Below are positions 6,459 to 9,053 of a stretch of 9,053 nucleotides of DNA, piece after piece (positions within the stretch are counted from its first letter, which is position 1; each line of letters opens with the position of its first letter). The position numbers and the translations under genes are program-made. Location of the stretch: positions 27 through 9,079 of the forward strand of contig JAHEGL010000100.1 of assembly GCA_024645145.1 (NCBI GenBank), read 5' to 3'. The notes beneath the pieces are model-generated. The model did no database searches. It was not told the DNA's origin and worked only from the letters and a program-made list of their open reading frames with translations. Source of the DNA: Planktotalea sp. (GTDB taxonomy: Bacteria > Pseudomonadota > Alphaproteobacteria > Rhodobacterales > Rhodobacteraceae).

Positions 6459-7195
6459 CAAGAGAGAGGAAGCCAGTCTTTGACAGTGTCAAACTGCGGT
6501 CTGAAATAAGCCGTCATACGACCTTCCTTGGGCGCAGTTTGTCCGTCTTGCCAAGGTGACATGCCGTGCAACATGTGGCGATGTAACAAGATAGACTGAC
6601 CAAAGCGCAGCGGCACGTCGACAGGCTTTATCGTTTCGAACACCCGAGCGCGCACAGCTTTGTAAACGTCTGTCAGGTCAGGACCTGCACTCAAAGCTTT
6701 GGCTAATTCAGCGCCCATAAGAGTATGGCTGCCGGGCCAGACTTTGAGCGGTGCGGCATCACTCTCATTCAGCGAAACTCCGAGAATAAAAGCATGGGGT
6801 TCACGCAAATAGCGTTTGCCGTTTTCAAGCAATAAGCCGTCAACGTGAGCGGCTGCGCGGTTGATCCGAAAGCGATGGTTGGCGTCGCTTTGTTCTTTGT
6901 CCTGTTTCGGATAGCCCTCATAGACCACTGAAATTTGTGCTTTGTGCCAATGGCTTGGCGCTGAAACATATTCTTGCCAAGGGCCCAAAAGTGCCACATT
7001 TGCGATCGATCCATCGTCTGCATTGGGAAGCGCATCCACACCAACAAACCACGTATTTTGATGACGCAGCCATTGCGCTTGTTGCTCAGGATCTGCAGTC
7101 ACTTCACACGCAATTTTATGCGCAGCACCTGCCCATGTGCGCGTTTCGTCGTTCGCTTCAAATATAGCAAAGCCGTCTTTTTCGTAATCCGTCAT
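6458..7195 (-). CDS. Phytanoyl-CoA dioxygenase (PhyH)-like protein
   Basis: This 245-residue cytoplasmic protein fits the PhyH group of Fe(II)/2-oxoglutarate-dependent oxygenases, which hydroxylate small molecules. The iron triad is visible as His117-x-Asp119 in AAAHVDGLL and a distal histidine, most likely His210 in LHRHMLHGMSPW (His205 and His207 are nearby). An arginine that could bind the 2-oxoglutarate carboxylate is Arg226 in EGRMTAYFRPQF. VWPGSHTLM between them is the usual W-P/x-G-S-H segment. The substrate cannot be read from sequence; phytanoyl-CoA itself is unlikely in this organism. ATG 7195 overlaps the TSUP stop in an ATGA arrangement, so it is probably translated by coupling and may act on a compound moved by that permease. 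It is the last gene of the minus-strand cluster. Confidence 0.8.
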   Translation of the reverse strand: MTDYEKDGFAIFEANDETRTWAGAAHKIACEVTADPEQQAQWLRHQNTWFVGVDALPNADDGSIANVALLGPWQEYVSAPSHWHKAQISVVYEGYPKQDKEQSDANHRFRINRAAAHVDGLLLENGKRYLREPHAFILGVSLNESDAAPLKVWPGSHTLMGAELAKALSAGPDLTDVYKAVRARVFETIKPVDVPLRFGQSILLHRHMLHGMSPWQDGQTAPKEGRMTAYFRPQFDTVKDWLPLS

Positions 7196-8016
7196 AAGCC
7201 CGCGACCTTACGCAGCATATTCAACCCGACCAACACCAAAAACACTCCGAATGCGCGCTTCAACTTGTCTGCGTCTAACCTATGCGCGAGCCTCACACCC
7301 GAAGGTGCCGTGAGGAGAGTCATCGCAATAATGATGCCAAACGCTGCGAGGTTTATCGATCCAACCGTAAAAGGTGGGCGTGAAGTCGGATCAACCGGCA
7401 AGAATAAAAATCCAACCACTGCGGGCACAGCGATAAGCAAACCAAAGCCTGATGCCGTCGCAACCGCGCGGTGCATGGGGACGCCGTGCAAAGTCATAAT
7501 TGGGACACCAAAACTGCCCCCTCCAATCCCCAACAGGACGGACAGGAAACCAACGATTGGTGAGGCCATCAAACGCGTTAACCCTGTTGGCATCATATCA
7601 GCGATCCGCCACGACGTTTTGGAAAGCACCATGTAGGTTGCGACGATCATGACCAAAGCCCCGAAGATGACCTGCAAGACGTCTGCGCGCAAACTTGACG
7701 CCACCCATACACCCAGTGCCGCGCCAAGGATTATCCCAGGGGCCCAAGTGCGTAAAATGTCCCACTCTACAGCGCCTTTCTTGTTGTGGCTCATCACTGA
7801 GCGCACTGACGTCACCATGATTGTTGCAAGCGATGTCGCGAGACTAAGCTGCATCACGTCTGGTCCTGCAAAGCCGAGCACGCCGAATACATAAAGGAAC
7901 GCAGGCACCAGCACGATGCCACCACCAACGCCAAGCGCGCCAGCCAGCACACCAGCAAACGCGCCTGTAATCAAAAGAAGGCCGAGCATTTGGATCAAAA
8001 CGATAGGGTCTACCAT
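7192..8016 (-). CDS. TSUP/TauE-SafE family permease
   Basis: This 274-residue inner-membrane protein belongs to the sulfite exporter TauE/SafE (TSUP) family, many members of which export sulfite, sulfoacetate or related organosulfur anions. It is mostly hydrophobic, with several predicted membrane helices in two homologous halves. Each half carries the family motif: ALGVGGGIVLVP (residues 27-38) and LLGIGGGSFGVP (161-172). Substrate is not determined by these motifs. ATG 8016 (MVDPIVLIQMLGLLL) is chosen because it opens directly into the first helix, with a weak GGA about 7 nt upstream. The frame stays open to 8193, but that extension is hydrophilic and overlaps dusA. It starts 64 nt after dusA and overlaps the PhyH-like gene by 4 nt. 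Confidence 0.88.
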   Translation of the reverse strand: MVDPIVLIQMLGLLLITGAFAGVLAGALGVGGGIVLVPAFLYVFGVLGFAGPDVMQLSLATSLATIMVTSVRSVMSHNKKGAVEWDILRTWAPGIILGAALGVWVASSLRADVLQVIFGALVMIVATYMVLSKTSWRIADMMPTGLTRLMASPIVGFLSVLLGIGGGSFGVPIMTLHGVPMHRAVATASGFGLLIAVPAVVGFLFLPVDPTSRPPFTVGSINLAAFGIIIAMTLLTAPSGVRLAHRLDADKLKRAFGVFLVLVGLNMLRKVAGL

Positions 8017-8080
8017 GTGTTCCAGTATCACAGCTTTATCACCGTCCGCCAGAACGCCAACTTGCCCGCAAAATGCAAAT

Positions 8081-9053
8081 TCATTCGTGCGGACGCGCTG
8101 CGTGCATCTTCTCGATTGCGTCAACAACAGTATGCGCGCCAGCGTCCGGTTTATGCGCATTCTCTGAAAGATGGCGCTTCCAATACCGCGCACCGGGTTT
8201 GCCAGCGAACAGGCCCAGCATATGGCGCGTCACTTGCCCCAATTTGCCGCCCTCAGCAATATGCGCGTCTATGTAGGGCAGCATCGCCGTCACGATGTCT
8301 TCGCGCGTACGCTCAAGTTTTTGGGCCCCAAAGATCACATGATCTGCATCCATCAAGATGTCACCAGGCTGATGATACGCCGCACGCCCGATCATTACAC
8401 CATCCATGCCGCGCTCCAGTGCAGCTTTGGCATCCGCAAGCGTGGTCACACCACCATTCAAACTAAGGTGAAGCGCAGGGAACAGCCCCTTCATCTGCTG
8501 CACCAGATCATAATCAAGCGGGGGAATATCGCGGTTCTCTTTGGGGCTCAGCCCCTGCAACCATGCTTTGCGCGCATGGATGGTAAAGCGGCCGACACCT
8601 GCCCCTGCGACACGCGCGATGAATTCAGGCAGCACTTCATGCGGGTCTTGGTCATCCACGCCGATGCGGCATTTAACCGTCACCTCGACTGGTGACGCTT
8701 TGATCATCGCCGCGCAACACTCTGCCACCAACTTAGGATCTCGCATAAGGACCGCACCGAATGCACCATTTTGTACACGATCCGACGGACATCCGACGTT
8801 GAGGTTAATCTCCGCGTACCCCGCCTCCGCGCCCAAGCGTGTCGCCTCTGCCAATTCGTCCGGATCAGAGCCTCCAAGCTGAAGCGCCACAGGCTGTTCG
8901 GCTTGCGAGTATTTCAAAAGATGTGTTGCATTGCCCCTCACAAGTGCAGCTGATGTCACCATTTCCGTATAGAGCAAAGCGTTCTGAGACATCAGACGAT
9001 GAAAATAGCGGCAATGCCTATCCGTCCACTCCATCATGGGGGCTACAGATAAG
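8081..9053 (-). CDS. dusA: tRNA-dihydrouridine synthase A (5' end outside window)
   Basis: DusA is a cytoplasmic FMN enzyme that reduces uridine in the D-loop of tRNAs, at U20/U20a in E. coli. The visible 323 residues begin LSVAPMMEWTDRHCRYFHRL, the usual DusA N-terminal motif, so only a few N-terminal residues are missing past the right edge. ATG codons at 9037 and 9034 are internal methionines, not the start. The catalytic cysteine lies in INLNVGCPSDRVQNGAFGAV (codon 8791-8789). Other family blocks are VTVKCRIGVDD, FTIHARKAWLQGLSPKENR, LSLNGGVTT and GVMIGRAAYHQP, and the C-terminal helical domain has TRHMLGLFAGKPGARYWKRHL. This set points to DusA rather than DusB or DusC. Stop TGA is at 8083-8081. 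It heads the minus-strand cluster with the TSUP and PhyH-like genes. Confidence 0.95.
   Translation of the reverse strand, partial: LSVAPMMEWTDRHCRYFHRLMSQNALLYTEMVTSAALVRGNATHLLKYSQAEQPVALQLGGSDPDELAEATRLGAEAGYAEINLNVGCPSDRVQNGAFGAVLMRDPKLVAECCAAMIKASPVEVTVKCRIGVDDQDPHEVLPEFIARVAGAGVGRFTIHARKAWLQGLSPKENRDIPPLDYDLVQQMKGLFPALHLSLNGGVTTLADAKAALERGMDGVMIGRAAYHQPGDILMDADHVIFGAQKLERTREDIVTAMLPYIDAHIAEGGKLGQVTRHMLGLFAGKPGARYWKRHLSENAHKPDAGAHTVVDAIEKMHAARPHE

Noticed and set aside
6974..7636. Plus-strand open frame of 220 codons across the PhyH-like and TSUP genes
   Set aside because: It is opposite two well-supported minus-strand genes, and its translation shows no family features.
8017..8193. Longer N-terminus for the TSUP permease
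   Set aside because: The added 59 residues are hydrophilic, unlike the family, and would overlap the end of dusA by over 110 nt.
8171..8695. Plus-strand open frames opposite dusA
   Set aside because: dusA has all its family motifs on the minus strand; these frames are antisense shadows.

Overview
The window looks like ordinary chromosome from an alphaproteobacterium, most likely a Rhodobacterales (Roseobacter-group) species. The basis is the gene order DUF177 - rpmF - plsX - fabH - ihfA - MerR-type regulator, a long two-domain dCTP deaminase of the alphaproteobacterial type, a four-cysteine L32 protein, and a short intergenic motif (CCTCCGGCGGGGATATTT) that I remember as common at gene ends in this group. 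No sequence search was run. All family assignments rest on recognised motifs and on context.

Layout, left to right. Positions 2-280 hold the 3' end of a DUF177/YceD-like gene. Positions 277-1099 are a decayed stretch. It begins as a cupin gene overlapping the DUF177 stop by 4 nt, with an in-frame TAA at 337-339. Cupin similarity stops near 548, and the sequence runs directly into the remains of what appears to be a secreted protein, which carries its own frameshift near 720. A 158-nt spacer with candidate promoters leads into rpmF (1258-1464), plsX (1487-2587) and fabH (2591-3559), a compact ribosome and fatty-acid/phospholipid initiation operon. A new promoter and an unusual all-G ribosome binding site precede ihfA (3667-3969), followed by a MerR-type regulator with a long acidic/proline-rich linker (3992-5110). 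Next are tRNA-Pro(GGG) at 5170-5246 and dcd (5332-6411). From there to the right edge everything lies on the minus strand: dusA (5' end outside the window), a TSUP/TauE permease, and a phytanoyl-CoA dioxygenase-like protein overlapping the permease by 4 nt. The dcd and dioxygenase genes converge on the motif at 6440-6458.

How the genes work together. PlsX makes acyl-phosphate for phospholipid synthesis and FabH starts each fatty acid chain, so their linkage couples membrane lipid supply to ribosome production (L32; DUF177 proteins are linked to 23S rRNA). IHF-alpha and the MerR protein form a nucleoid/regulatory pair. Dcd supplies dUTP for dTTP synthesis, and DusA modifies tRNA. The permease and the dioxygenase probably act on a related, unidentified small molecule.

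I found no mobile element, CRISPR array, phage gene or defence system, and nothing that supports a new biological system. The most interesting item is the composite two-gene relic upstream of rpmF. Smaller points are the G8 ribosome binding site of ihfA, the low-complexity MerR linker and the permease-dioxygenase pair.
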